DNA of 38,922 nt from Clostridia bacterium (lineage in GTDB: Bacteria > Bacillota > Clostridia > Oscillospirales > Acutalibacteraceae): assembly GCA_017631955.1 (NCBI GenBank), contig JAGBSJ010000038.1:1-38922 (forward strand), in the 5' to 3' direction. Under the pieces are notes generated by a model. That model had not been told where the DNA came from, did not search any database, and was given only the letters and a program-made list of their open reading frames with translations. This document shows positions 6,593 to 14,627 of this stretch, one piece after another. The translations under genes were made by a program, and so were the position numbers. Positions within the stretch are counted from its first letter, which is position 1, and each line of letters starts with the position of its first letter.

Positions 6593-7618
6593 ATGAGAAA
6601 TCATTTTGTAGGTAAGCCCGTTGACCTTTTGAAGTGCGACGGTAGTCTTGTTGAGCCAGGTTGGTCAACAAAACAAGTATGGAAATATGATAAAAATGCT
6701 ATCAAGTCAAATGTTTTCAGAATTAAAGAATGGGATTATTATCTTGTTTTAGCACAGGATTTTGGCGTTGCTTTTACTGTGTCAGATCTGGGCTTTGCAG
6801 GTCTTCATTCTGTGTCATTCCTTGATTTTAAAACTCCTTGTGAAACAACTAAAAGTGAAATGCCATTTTTCACAATGGGTAAAACAAACATGCCTCCAAC
6901 AAGTAGTGAAGGCGATGTTCGTTTTGAAAATAAAAACCTTAAACTTGAATACATAAAAACTGAAGGTCAGCGTAGAATTGTTTGCACATACAAAAATTTC
7001 AAAGACGGTAAGGATTTCAAGTGCGACATTTCACTTGACCAACCAGATATGGATTCAATGGTTATTACAATACCTTGGAAGAAAAATAAGAGATGCTTCT
7101 ACTACAATCAGAAAATCAATTGTATGAGAGCGTCGGGCTGGGTAACTGTTGGTGATGAAAAGTATGAGTTTAATCCCGCAACTGACTTTGGTACTCTTGA
7201 CTGGGGTCGTGGCGTGTGGACTTATGATAATACATGGTTCTGGGGCTCAGGTAACTGTGATTTAGACGGACATGCATTCGGGTTCAATATTGGTTACGGC
7301 TTTGGCGATAATTCAGCCGCAACTGAAAATATTCTTTTCTATGATGGCGTAGCACATAAGCTTGATGATATTTATTTCAATATGCCTGAAAATGGAAGTT
7401 ATACAGACCCTTGGACATTCTCATCATCTGACGGCAGATTTGAAATGGACTTTATTCCAATTATTGACCGTAGTGCTTTTATCGATTTCAAAGCAATCAT
7501 TTCTGACCAGCATCAGGTATTCGGCAGAATGAGTGGTAAAGCAGTTCTTGATGACGGCACCGTGCTTGAAATCAAAGATATGCTCATGTTCGCAGAAAAA
7601 GTACATAACAGATATTAA
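6593..7618 (+). CDS. DUF2804 family protein of unknown function
   Basis: A 341-residue soluble protein with no signal peptide or membrane segment. It has the family core DFGTLDWGRGVWTYDNTWFW (about residues 198-217) followed by a Gly-rich FGFNIGYGFGDNSAATEN segment. It is very rich in Trp, Tyr and Phe, suggesting a beta-rich fold. Homologues are common in gut Firmicutes but no activity has been established, to my knowledge. The 33-bp gap after yhaM with a good RBS (AAAAGGGGATT) suggests cotranscription with yhaM. A carbohydrate- or lipid-binding role would be a guess. Confidence 0.85.
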   Translation: MRNHFVGKPVDLLKCDGSLVEPGWSTKQVWKYDKNAIKSNVFRIKEWDYYLVLAQDFGVAFTVSDLGFAGLHSVSFLDFKTPCETTKSEMPFFTMGKTNMPPTSSEGDVRFENKNLKLEYIKTEGQRRIVCTYKNFKDGKDFKCDISLDQPDMDSMVITIPWKKNKRCFYYNQKINCMRASGWVTVGDEKYEFNPATDFGTLDWGRGVWTYDNTWFWGSGNCDLDGHAFGFNIGYGFGDNSAATENILFYDGVAHKLDDIYFNMPENGSYTDPWTFSSSDGRFEMDFIPIIDRSAFIDFKAIISDQHQVFGRMSGKAVLDDGTVLEIKDMLMFAEKVHNRY

Positions 7619-7624
7619 AATCAA

Positions 7625-7649
7625 AAGGCGAGGGTAAAAACCTCGCCTT
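7625..7649 (+). terminator. Probable terminator after the DUF2804 gene
   Basis: The stem AAGGCGAGG/CCTCGCCTT has 9 pairs and a GTAAAAA loop. The following sequence (AAACAATTC) lacks a good T run, so it may terminate only partly or protect the 3' end. Confidence 0.6.
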
Positions 7650-7722
7650 AAACAATTCTTAATAATTTAACTTCTTTAATCTTAAAACTATTTTTATTAC
7701 AATACCGTTGGAGGTTGAAAGT

Positions 7723-8418
7723 ATGTATAATATTCTTGTTTGTGATGATGAAAAAGATATTGTCAATGCACTTGATATTTATCTTAAATCAGAGGGGTAC
7801 AACACAATTCTTGCCTACAACGGTAATGAGGCAATAGAAAAAGTAAAAACAGAAGATATTCATTTGGCACTTCTTGATATTATGATGCCTGTTTTAGACG
7901 GTATAACCGCTATGGTAAAAATTCGCGAAATTACCAATATTCCCGTTATTCTTTTAACAGCAAAAAGTGAAGATACCGATAAAATTTTAGGTCTTAATGT
8001 TGGTGCAGATGACTATATTACAAAGCCCTTTAATCCTGTTGAAGTTATGGCAAGAGTCAAGTCGCAACTTCGCCGATATATGATGCTTGGTGGTGGCAAA
8101 ATTAATGAGCAGTCAATTTGTATTGGCACATTAGAACTTGACGACACCACTAAAACAGTAACTGTTGACGGCGAAAAAGTATCACTCACACCAAAAGAGT
8201 ATGAAATACTGTATCTTTTAATGCAGAATGCAGGCAAAGTGTATTCCCCACGTGAAATTTACCTTAAAGTGTGGAAGGACAACCCCTACGGTGCAGAAAG
8301 TACAGTTGCAGTACATATAAGACACCTTCGTGAAAAAATCGAAATTAATCCTGCCGAACCACGCTACTTAAAAGTAGTATGGGGACAGGGCTATAAGGTC
8401 GAAAGAGGTGTTAAGTAA
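7723..8418 (+). CDS. OmpR/PhoB-type response regulator
   Basis: The DNA-binding half of a two-component system (231 aa). The receiver domain (about 1-118) has acidic residues D8-D9, phosphoacceptor D52 in LLDIMMP, T79 in LLTAKSED and K101 in KPF. The winged-helix domain (about 130-230) has LTPKEYEILYLLMQN and VHIRHLREKIE. The start at 7723 is chosen because GGAGG lies 8 bp upstream; the in-frame TTG 7708 overlaps it. The stop overlaps the start of the kinase gene (TAATG). Target genes cannot be told from the sequence. Confidence 0.95.
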   Translation: MYNILVCDDEKDIVNALDIYLKSEGYNTILAYNGNEAIEKVKTEDIHLALLDIMMPVLDGITAMVKIREITNIPVILLTAKSEDTDKILGLNVGADDYITKPFNPVEVMARVKSQLRRYMMLGGGKINEQSICIGTLELDDTTKTVTVDGEKVSLTPKEYEILYLLMQNAGKVYSPREIYLKVWKDNPYGAESTVAVHIRHLREKIEINPAEPRYLKVVWGQGYKVERGVK

Positions 8419-10493
8419 TGAAAAGTAACTTTGTTGTAAAGTGCATAGCAGTTGTACTGTTTGCAGTACTGCTCACAACTGCTATAATTTCAGGTAGTTG
8501 CCTAATTTTTGGTTTCGGTTCAGGTGCATTTACTGAAAGCGTAAACTGGGTTGAAATGAAAAACTCTTTATATGAAGGTCTTACATGGAGACCAATGTCT
8601 GAAATTTACGATAGTATAGAGTATTATGAAAAGTACGGAAAATATGATGGAGACGATTTATTATATTACGATTTATCGTTATCGGAAAACTTAATGGTTG
8701 AAATTAAAGATGATAACGATAAAGTTATCTATTCAAACATTGTAGAGTCTGATATGAGTCAAGTAATCAACACCAATGATTACACTTTTTCAGTACTTAA
8801 AGAAGAATATCGTAATTCTGAAAATGACCCTAATTATGACGATACTTTAGAGTCAACAACGGTATATGCAGACGATGTTGATAAGTATGAAGATAAAACC
8901 TATACAATAACTGTTTGCGTCAAAGAAAATCTTGTTAAAAAAGATGCTTTCTACTACGTTGGCGAACTTTTTGATGCCCTTGCAGGTAAACAAACACTAT
9001 TTTTTATTTATACACTTATTTCATTGGTTGTTGCAGTTGCATTGTTAATATTCCTTTTGTGTTCTGCTGGTCATAAAGCCGATTTTGAAGGAATTTACTT
9101 ATCTAAATTCGATAAATTTCCTATAGATATTTTAATTGTTATATGGGCAGGACTTACGGTATTACTTGCTTGGGGAATAGTATCATTTATAGATTTAACT
9201 TTTTATGAATTGGTAACATATAATTATGACCCTGCATTATGGTCTGCAATGCCATTTCTTGCAGTACTTTTAGTGTTAGCAATTGTGCTTGATGCAATAC
9301 TTCTTGCAATTCTTTTAATGACAAGTGCAGTACGCTTGAAAACTGGAAATTATATAAAATCAAGTTTGATTATTATAGTACTAAATTTTGCATTCGGAAT
9401 ACTAAAAAAAGTACTTATATTTGCATTCAAAGTACTTAAAAATAGTAGTAGAAGAATTTTTAGATTCTGTAAGAAAACACTTCATTTAATCTGGAGTTTT
9501 CTCCGTTCAATCCCGCTCGTATGGAAAACTGTTATTGCAGTAATTTGTATAATGTTTATTGAATTTATATTACTTGCGCTTGACTGGGGTGAGTGGTGGC
9601 CTGCTGCATGGATTTTCACAGGTGTTCTTTGTTTAGGTGTAATTGTTGTTGCAATACTTCTTAAAAGAATTAAAAAGGGTACAGAAGAAATTGCAAAAGG
9701 AAATCTTTATAAGAAAATCGATACAAAATATATGTTCCTTGATATGAAAGACCATGCTGAAAATATTAATAATATCAATGACGGAATTGCAAAAGCGGTT
9801 GAAGAAAGAATGAAGAGTGAACGCTTCAAAACAGAACTTATTACTAACGTTTCGCACGATATTAAAACTCCTCTTACTTCAATAATCAATTATGTTGATT
9901 TGCTTGAAAAAGAAGAAATTGAAAACGAAACTGCAAAAGAGTATGTAAGTGTACTTTCGCGTCAATCTGCACGCCTTAAGAAACTTATTGAAGATTTACT
10001 TGAAGCGTCAAAGGCCTCAACAGGTAATATAAGTGTAAATCTTACACAGCTTGAATTGGGCATTTTGCTTTCACAAGCACTTGGAGAATATGATGAAAAA
10101 TTCGCTAATAGTAATTTGCAGATTGTACTTAACAAAACTGATGATTTGTTACTTGTAATGGCAGATAACCGTCATATTTGGCGTGTGTTTGATAACATTC
10201 TCAATAATATTGCAAAATATGCACAACCAAATACTCGTGTTTACATTGACGCAAAACGAAATGGCAAAAACGCTGAAATTAGTTTTAGAAACATTTCAAA
10301 AGATGCCCTTAATATTTCAGGGGATGAACTTATGGAACGCTTTGTTCGTGGCGACAGTTCAAGAAATACAGAGGGTAGCGGTTTAGGACTTTCGATAGCA
10401 AAATCACTTACAGAAGTCCAAAATGGTAATCTTGATATAAAAATTGATGGCGACCTTTTCAAAGTGAATCTTACATTACCATTAAGTGAATAA
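8418..10493 (+). CDS. Membrane sensor histidine kinase with multi-helix sensor region
   Basis: Partner kinase of the preceding regulator (691 aa). One N-terminal helix (about 8-32) is followed by an extracytoplasmic domain rich in Tyr and Asp (about 36-190). A set of further helices follows (about 193-215, 235-262, 275-304, 312-337, 367-388, 395-415). Next come a linker, the HisKA domain with phosphorylated H480 in NVSHDIKTPL, and the ATPase domain with N-box NILNN (593-597) and G-box EGSGLGLSIA (652-661). Six or seven helices is more than the usual two. It overlaps the regulator gene by 1 bp and ends at a terminator shared with trmL. The signal is unknown; the acidic external loop could bind a cationic ligand, which is a guess. 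Confidence 0.92.
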   Translation: MKSNFVVKCIAVVLFAVLLTTAIISGSCLIFGFGSGAFTESVNWVEMKNSLYEGLTWRPMSEIYDSIEYYEKYGKYDGDDLLYYDLSLSENLMVEIKDDNDKVIYSNIVESDMSQVINTNDYTFSVLKEEYRNSENDPNYDDTLESTTVYADDVDKYEDKTYTITVCVKENLVKKDAFYYVGELFDALAGKQTLFFIYTLISLVVAVALLIFLLCSAGHKADFEGIYLSKFDKFPIDILIVIWAGLTVLLAWGIVSFIDLTFYELVTYNYDPALWSAMPFLAVLLVLAIVLDAILLAILLMTSAVRLKTGNYIKSSLIIIVLNFAFGILKKVLIFAFKVLKNSSRRIFRFCKKTLHLIWSFLRSIPLVWKTVIAVICIMFIEFILLALDWGEWWPAAWIFTGVLCLGVIVVAILLKRIKKGTEEIAKGNLYKKIDTKYMFLDMKDHAENINNINDGIAKAVEERMKSERFKTELITNVSHDIKTPLTSIINYVDLLEKEEIENETAKEYVSVLSRQSARLKKLIEDLLEASKASTGNISVNLTQLELGILLSQALGEYDEKFANSNLQIVLNKTDDLLLVMADNRHIWRVFDNILNNIAKYAQPNTRVYIDAKRNGKNAEISFRNISKDALNISGDELMERFVRGDSSRNTEGSGLGLSIAKSLTEVQNGNLDIKIDGDLFKVNLTLPLSE

Positions 10494-10497
10494 ATTT

Positions 10498-10527
10498 AAA
10501 AGCACCTGATTTTGTCAGGTGCTTTTT
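10498..10527. terminator. Bidirectional terminator between the kinase gene and trmL
   Basis: The stem AGCACCTGA/TCAGGTGCT has 9 perfect pairs, extended by AAA/TTT, with a TTTTG loop. A T run on the plus side and TTTAAATTTA on the minus side support both directions. Confidence 0.85.
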
Positions 10528-10538
10528 CATATCAATTT

Positions 10539-11045
10539 TTACTGTTGGTCTGCCCAGTTATAATTACGGAGTTCTCCACTTTCAAGTAATTGTGGGTAAT
10601 CCCATTGTCTTAATGTTTCATAAACTCCAATTGCCACCGCATTTGAAAGATTTAAGCTTCTTGCCTCGTCAATCATTGGTATTCTTACGCATTTGTCAGC
10701 GTTCTCAAAAAGTAGCTTTTCGGGGAGTCCTGCAGTTTCTTTGCCGAATACAAGATATGTATTGTCAGGGTATTTTACATCCGAATGTCTTTTCTGTGCT
10801 TTTGTTGAAAAATAGAAGAAATTCCCACCTTTATTTTTCTCAAAAAATTCTTCCATAGTGTCATAGTAAGTTATATCAAGAAGATACCAGTAATCAAGAC
10901 CTGCACGTTTTAATTTTTTATCATCAGGGGTAAATCCCATTTTACCAACAAGGTGTAATCTAGCCCCAGTTGCAGCGCAAGTTCTTGCCACATTACCTGT
11001 ATTTTGTGGGATTTCCGGTTCAACCATTACAATATTAAGTGTCAT
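10539..11045 (-). CDS. trmL: tRNA (cytidine/uridine-34 2'-O)-methyltransferase
   Basis: A SPOUT-class enzyme that 2'-O-methylates the wobble nucleotide of tRNA-Leu using S-adenosylmethionine. The 168-residue protein has MVEPEIPQNTGNVARTCAA near the N-terminus, LVFGKETAGLP for the knotted SAM site (about 98-110) and the C-terminal IPMIDEARSLNLSNAVAIG knot signature. ATG 11045 has AAGGTGA 5-6 bp upstream; the GTG at 11054 lies within that RBS. It is a single gene between two convergent or divergent neighbours. Confidence 0.95.
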   Translation of the reverse strand: MTLNIVMVEPEIPQNTGNVARTCAATGARLHLVGKMGFTPDDKKLKRAGLDYWYLLDITYYDTMEEFFEKNKGGNFFYFSTKAQKRHSDVKYPDNTYLVFGKETAGLPEKLLFENADKCVRIPMIDEARSLNLSNAVAIGVYETLRQWDYPQLLESGELRNYNWADQQ

Positions 11046-11066
11046 ACCAATCACCTTAAAATTAAA

Positions 11067-11096
11067 TTTCTAAAATTATAATAACATTTTTAGAAA
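11067..11096 (-). repeat. 9-bp inverted repeat in the trmL promoter region
   Basis: TTTCTAAAA (11067-11075) and TTTTAGAAA (11088-11096) are perfect reverse complements 12 bp apart. They bracket a minus-strand TATAAT (11075-11080). A TTGAAA lies upstream at 11100-11105, but the 19-bp spacing is loose. It may be an operator, or a chance AT-rich repeat. Confidence 0.4.
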
Positions 11097-11147
11097 CAAT
11101 TTCAAAGTCATTTTTATAATTTTTTTATTTATTTTTCAAAAAATATT

Positions 11148-11177
11148 ATTGCTCACAAAAATTAATTTATGAGCAAT
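11148..11177 (+). repeat. 8-bp inverted repeat upstream of the pdaA unit
   Basis: ATTGCTCA and TGAGCAAT are perfect reverse complements separated by 14 bp, ending about 10 bp before the RBS of the 59-aa ORF. No T run follows on the plus strand, so it is not an obvious terminator. It could be an operator or an mRNA leader stem. Confidence 0.4.
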
Positions 11178-11199
11178 TTATTAAAAGGGGGAAGAAAAA

Positions 11200-11379
11200 A
11201 TGGACGGCAAAAATATAGCGAAAGTAGTAGGTGCTGGTATGCTTGCAGGTACAGCAGCTATGGCAGTAACAAACTCAATGTCTGACACAAAATCAAAAAA
11301 GAAGATGAAGAAAACTGCAAAAAAAGCAATGGATACAGTAAACAATGTTGTCGACAACGTTAATAAAATGATGAAGTAA
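11200..11379 (+). CDS. Small basic protein with one hydrophobic segment (59 aa)
   Basis: The ORF has a clear RBS (AAGGGGGAAG) and lies 9 bp before pdaA. The N-terminal half has a Gly/Ala-rich helix (about residues 6-24). The C-terminal half is lysine-rich (KKKMKKTAKKAM) and then amphipathic (VNNVVDNVNKMMK). This layout resembles YtxH-like small membrane proteins, but I do not claim homology. Placement with pdaA and a SASP gene suggests expression during sporulation; that is inference. Confidence 0.6.
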   Translation: MDGKNIAKVVGAGMLAGTAAMAVTNSMSDTKSKKKMKKTAKKAMDTVNNVVDNVNKMMK

Positions 11380-11388
11380 GTGTAGTAT

Positions 11389-12279
11389 ATGAAGTGTTTT
11401 ATTAAAATAATCTGCCTTACGCTGTGCTTGTCACTGTTGACTTCTTGTAAAAGAATGAGTATTCCGCAATATGAAACTATAACAGAATCAACAATTCAAA
11501 ATACAACAGAAAGTACAACAGAAAAGCAAACAAATTCACCTGAAACTACTGTAACACCTGAGCCAATGGCAGAAAGAATTTATTCAAACGAGAAAATTGC
11601 TCACAGTTATGGTGTTGCTAAAAATGGTGTGGTAAATGAAATATCAATAAATGCACAAAAATTCTTTGAAACTAACAAATTCAACGCATTTTGTCTTGAT
11701 ACCAAATCAAAAGAAAAAGTGCTGTATCTGACTTTTGATTGTGGCTATGAAAATGGCTATACATCAAAAATCCTTGATACACTAAAAGAGAAAAATGTAA
11801 ACGCGGCATTTTTCTGTACTTTACCACAAGTTAAAGAAAACCCAGAACTCATTAAGCGAATGATTGACGAAGGTCACATTGTTGGTAATCATTCAGTAAC
11901 ACATCCATCATTTGCAGAAATAAGTACAGACCAAATGATTACAGAAGTCAAAGGAATGGAAGAGTATCTTCAAAAGAATTTTAATTATAGTGAGCCATAT
12001 TTCAGGTTTCCTAAAGGGGAATATAACGAGGTAGCGTTAAATCAGATTAATAAATTGGGCTATACTTGCGTTTTCTGGTCTCTAGCTTATGCGGATTGGG
12101 ATTTAAACAATCAAAAAGGCAAAAATTATGCTTATGAAAAAGTTGTTTCACGACTTCATCCAGGTGCTGTAATACTGTTGCATTCTGTTTCGCCCGACAA
12201 TGCAAGTGCCTTGTCCGATATAATTGATGAAGCAAGACGACAAGGTTATAAATTTTTATCGTTAAGAGATTATAATTAG
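11389..12279 (+). CDS. pdaA: Polysaccharide deacetylase, PdaA-like (spore cortex muramic-delta-lactam synthesis)
   Basis: PdaA removes the N-acetyl group from muramic acid and closes the delta-lactam that marks spore cortex for germination enzymes. The 296-residue protein begins with a lipoprotein signal (LLTSC, C20), then a Ser/Thr/Glu-rich linker (about 28-60) and a NodB domain. It shows YLTFDCGYENGY (D117), GNHSVTHPS (H168, H172), FRFPKGEYN (R206) and LLHSVS (H265). The stretch VFWSLAYADWDLNNQKGK is specific to PdaA rather than general chitin deacetylases. B. subtilis PdaA has a plain signal peptide, so the lipid anchor is a difference. It forms a unit with the 59-aa ORF, and a SASP gene follows. 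Confidence 0.9.
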   Translation: MKCFIKIICLTLCLSLLTSCKRMSIPQYETITESTIQNTTESTTEKQTNSPETTVTPEPMAERIYSNEKIAHSYGVAKNGVVNEISINAQKFFETNKFNAFCLDTKSKEKVLYLTFDCGYENGYTSKILDTLKEKNVNAAFFCTLPQVKENPELIKRMIDEGHIVGNHSVTHPSFAEISTDQMITEVKGMEEYLQKNFNYSEPYFRFPKGEYNEVALNQINKLGYTCVFWSLAYADWDLNNQKGKNYAYEKVVSRLHPGAVILLHSVSPDNASALSDIIDEARRQGYKFLSLRDYN

Positions 12280-12372
12280 CAAAATTTTTCAATAATAAAT
12301 TCTTGATAATTACTCAAAATACTACTGCAAACGCAATTGATATAAAAAATAATTGATAAGGGGTGTATTCAG

Positions 12373-12567
12373 ATGTCAAGAGGTAATAAGAACGTAGTAC
12401 CAGAAGCACGTGAAGCTCTCAATCGTTTCAAGATGGAAGCTGCTTCTGAAGTAGGCGTAAATCTTAAGCAGGGCTACAACGGTGACCTTACTTCAAAGCA
12501 GGCAGGTTCAGTTGGCGGTCAGATGGTTAAAAAGATGATTAAGTCATACGAAGAAAACATGAAATAA
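12373..12567 (+). CDS. Alpha/beta-type small acid-soluble spore protein
   Basis: A 64-residue DNA-binding protein that coats spore DNA and protects it from UV and heat. Family signatures are VPEAREALNRFKMEAASEVG, which contains the region where GPR cuts, and the second DNA-contact segment GDLTSKQAGSVGGQMVKKMI. Length is typical. The RBS AAGGGGTG lies 6-7 bp upstream of ATG 12373. An AATACTA at 12318 resembles a sigma-G -10 box, but no good -35 is in place. A terminator follows, so it is monocistronic. Confidence 0.96.
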   Translation: MSRGNKNVVPEAREALNRFKMEAASEVGVNLKQGYNGDLTSKQAGSVGGQMVKKMIKSYEENMK

Positions 12568-12586
12568 CCTGATTTCATAAATTGAA

Positions 12587-12622
12587 AGAGCCCGATGGGA
12601 ATACCTGTCGGGTTCTGTTTTT
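12587..12622 (+). terminator. Rho-independent terminator of the SASP gene
   Basis: The stem AGAGCCCGA/TCGGGTTCT has 9 pairs (one G-U) and a 12-nt loop, followed by GTTTTT. Confidence 0.85.
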
Positions 12623-12657
12623 AATAAAAATAAATTGAAAAAATATTCAAAAAACTA

Positions 12658-12686
12658 TTGGAAAAATTAATAATATGATATATAAT
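12658..12686 (+). promoter_or_regulatory. Promoter of the hprK-murB-rapZ-whiA unit
   Basis: TTGGAA (12658-12663) and TATAAT (12681-12686) are spaced by 17 bp, about 38 bp before the hprK start. No other clear promoter is visible before 19400, so the transcript may be long. Confidence 0.65.
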
Positions 12687-12723
12687 ATATTAAATATAAT
12701 CAGTAAAAGGGGAGGTAGGCGTT

Positions 12724-13692
12724 TTGGCTTCAAAATATTCTGTTTCTTTAGAAAAAATAATTAATGAATTTGGCCTTGAAACAATATATTTACCTTGTGA
12801 CGCATCAGAAATTTCAATTACATCACAGGAAGTTAACAGACCTGGACTTTTACTTGCGGGTAATGATAAATATTTTGACCCAGCAAGAGTGCAGTATCTT
12901 GGTTTTTCTGAATTTGAATTTGTAAAATCTTTCTCAAAAGAAGAACAACTCCAGTGTATGGAGCGCCTTTTTAGCAAACAACCATCAGTTGTTATTATTA
13001 CAAGAAGTCTTGAACCGCTTGATGGTATGATTGAAGCGGCACAAAAATATAAGGTTCCAATAATTAGAACTGCAGAAGCAACATCTGCAAGTATGTCAAC
13101 GCTTATCTATTTCCTTGGTACAGCACTTGCTCCAAGAATCACACGTCACGGCGTTCTTGTTGAAGTTTATGGTGAAGGTGTTCTCATTGTTGGTGATAGT
13201 GGTGTTGGTAAGAGTGAAACTGCTATCGAACTTATTAAGCGTGGTCATCGTCTTATTGCTGATGATGCAGTTGAAATCAGAAAAGCATCTGCTAAAACTT
13301 TAGTTGGCTCTGCGCCTGATAATATTCGTCATTTTATTGAACTTCGAGGAATAGGCATTATTAATGCTCGTCGTATTTTCGGTATGGGTGCCGTAAAACT
13401 TACAGAAAAAATCAATATGGTTATTCAACTTGAGCCATGGGATAGCTCAAAAGTATACGACCGTATGGGTCTTGATAATGAATACATAACTATTCTTGAT
13501 GTTAAAATCCCGTTGACTGTTGTGCCAGTAAAACCTGGTCGAAATCTTGCGGTTATTATTGAATGTGCCGCTATGAATAATAGACAGAAGAAAATGGGTT
13601 ATAATGCTGCTCGTGAGCTTCTTCATCAACTTGGTATGGATGAGGGCTATGAGCCACAGGCAAAAGAAATTGATATCTGGCAGAACTATTAA
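12724..13692 (+). CDS. hprK: HPr kinase/phosphorylase
   Basis: HprK phosphorylates and dephosphorylates Ser46 of HPr in response to glycolytic intermediates and so controls carbon catabolite repression. The 322-residue protein has an N-terminal domain (about 1-130), then the kinase domain with H141, Walker A GDSGVGKSE (157-165), DD180-181 and the family signature ELRGIGIINARRIFG (206-220). TTG 12724 is the start, with a strong GGGGAGG 8 bp upstream. It is first in a row with murB, rapZ and whiA. No HPr gene lies nearby, although one often follows whiA in clostridia. Confidence 0.97.
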   Translation: MASKYSVSLEKIINEFGLETIYLPCDASEISITSQEVNRPGLLLAGNDKYFDPARVQYLGFSEFEFVKSFSKEEQLQCMERLFSKQPSVVIITRSLEPLDGMIEAAQKYKVPIIRTAEATSASMSTLIYFLGTALAPRITRHGVLVEVYGEGVLIVGDSGVGKSETAIELIKRGHRLIADDAVEIRKASAKTLVGSAPDNIRHFIELRGIGIINARRIFGMGAVKLTEKINMVIQLEPWDSSKVYDRMGLDNEYITILDVKIPLTVVPVKPGRNLAVIIECAAMNNRQKKMGYNAARELLHQLGMDEGYEPQAKEIDIWQNY

Positions 13693-13710
13693 TTGAAAGA
13701 GGGTATTTGA

Positions 13711-14616
13711 GTGTATAACGAAATCGCATTATTCGCCGAAAATCTTGGTGCAGAAGTAATCCTTAATGCACCTATGAAAAAATATACAAGTTTCAAATGT
13801 GGCGGTAATGCTCGCGTACTTGTTATACCACAGTCAGTTGATTCTCTTCAGAAAATTTTAGGTTTTTGCTATTCAAAAAATATTTGTCCACTAGTAATTG
13901 GTAATGGCTCAAATTTGCTTGTTGCTGATAATGGAATCGAAAATGTAGTTATAAAAATTGGCTCAAAAATTTCAAACATTTATCTTGTTGATGACGAAAC
14001 AATCTGTTGTGAAGCGGGTGCATCATTAAAATCCCTTTGTATGTTTGCGCTTGAAAATTCACTTTCAGGTCTTGAATTTGCTTATGGAATACCGGGTACT
14101 CTTGGCGGTGCGGTTTATATGAATGCAGGTGCATATGGCGGAGAAATGAAAGATGTTCTTTATTCTTGCAAGCATATTAATGAAAATGGTAATCTCAACG
14201 AGTTGCCACAAAGTGAGTTGAATTTAAGATACCGTGGTAGTGCTTATACTGACAATGGTTACACAATAGTTTCTGCGCTTATGAAACTTAAAAAAGCCCC
14301 AAAAACTGAAATAAAAGCAGCAATGGACGATAAGCTTCAAAGAAGAAAAGATAAGCAACCGTTGGAATACCCGAGTGCGGGCAGTACTTTCAAACGACCA
14401 GAAGGTTATTTTGCAGGGGCACTTATTGAAGATTGCGGACTTAAAGGTTATACAGTGGGCGGTGCGCAGGTAAGCGAAAAGCACGCGGGATTTGTAATTA
14501 ATAAAGATAACGCTACATCAACAGATGTTCTTAATCTTATAAAAGATGTGCAGAAAATCGTGTATGAAAAACACGGCGTAAAACTTGAAACAGAAGTTAA
14601 AATTATAGGGGAGTAG
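13711..14616 (+). CDS. murB: UDP-N-acetylenolpyruvoylglucosamine reductase
   Basis: An FAD enzyme that reduces UDP-GlcNAc-enolpyruvate with NADPH to UDP-MurNAc, the second committed step of peptidoglycan synthesis. The 301-residue protein has the FAD-binding IGNGSNLLVAD (about 63-73) and GIPGTLGGAVYMNAGAYGGE (126-145), catalytic S225 in AGSTFKRP and a C-terminal ETEVKIIGE whose glutamate completes the active site. It is type II MurB as in Gram-positives. The start is GTG 13711 with GAGGGT upstream, 18 bp after hprK. Confidence 0.97.
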   Translation: MYNEIALFAENLGAEVILNAPMKKYTSFKCGGNARVLVIPQSVDSLQKILGFCYSKNICPLVIGNGSNLLVADNGIENVVIKIGSKISNIYLVDDETICCEAGASLKSLCMFALENSLSGLEFAYGIPGTLGGAVYMNAGAYGGEMKDVLYSCKHINENGNLNELPQSELNLRYRGSAYTDNGYTIVSALMKLKKAPKTEIKAAMDDKLQRRKDKQPLEYPSAGSTFKRPEGYFAGALIEDCGLKGYTVGGAQVSEKHAGFVINKDNATSTDVLNLIKDVQKIVYEKHGVKLETEVKIIGE

Positions 14617-14627
14617 GGTGAGTAAAA

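Noticed and set aside
12294-12324. Sigma-G promoter for the SASP gene
   Set aside because: AATACTA at 12318 resembles the -10, but no GHATR-type -35 lies at 17-18 bp. Biologically expected but not supported by the sequence.
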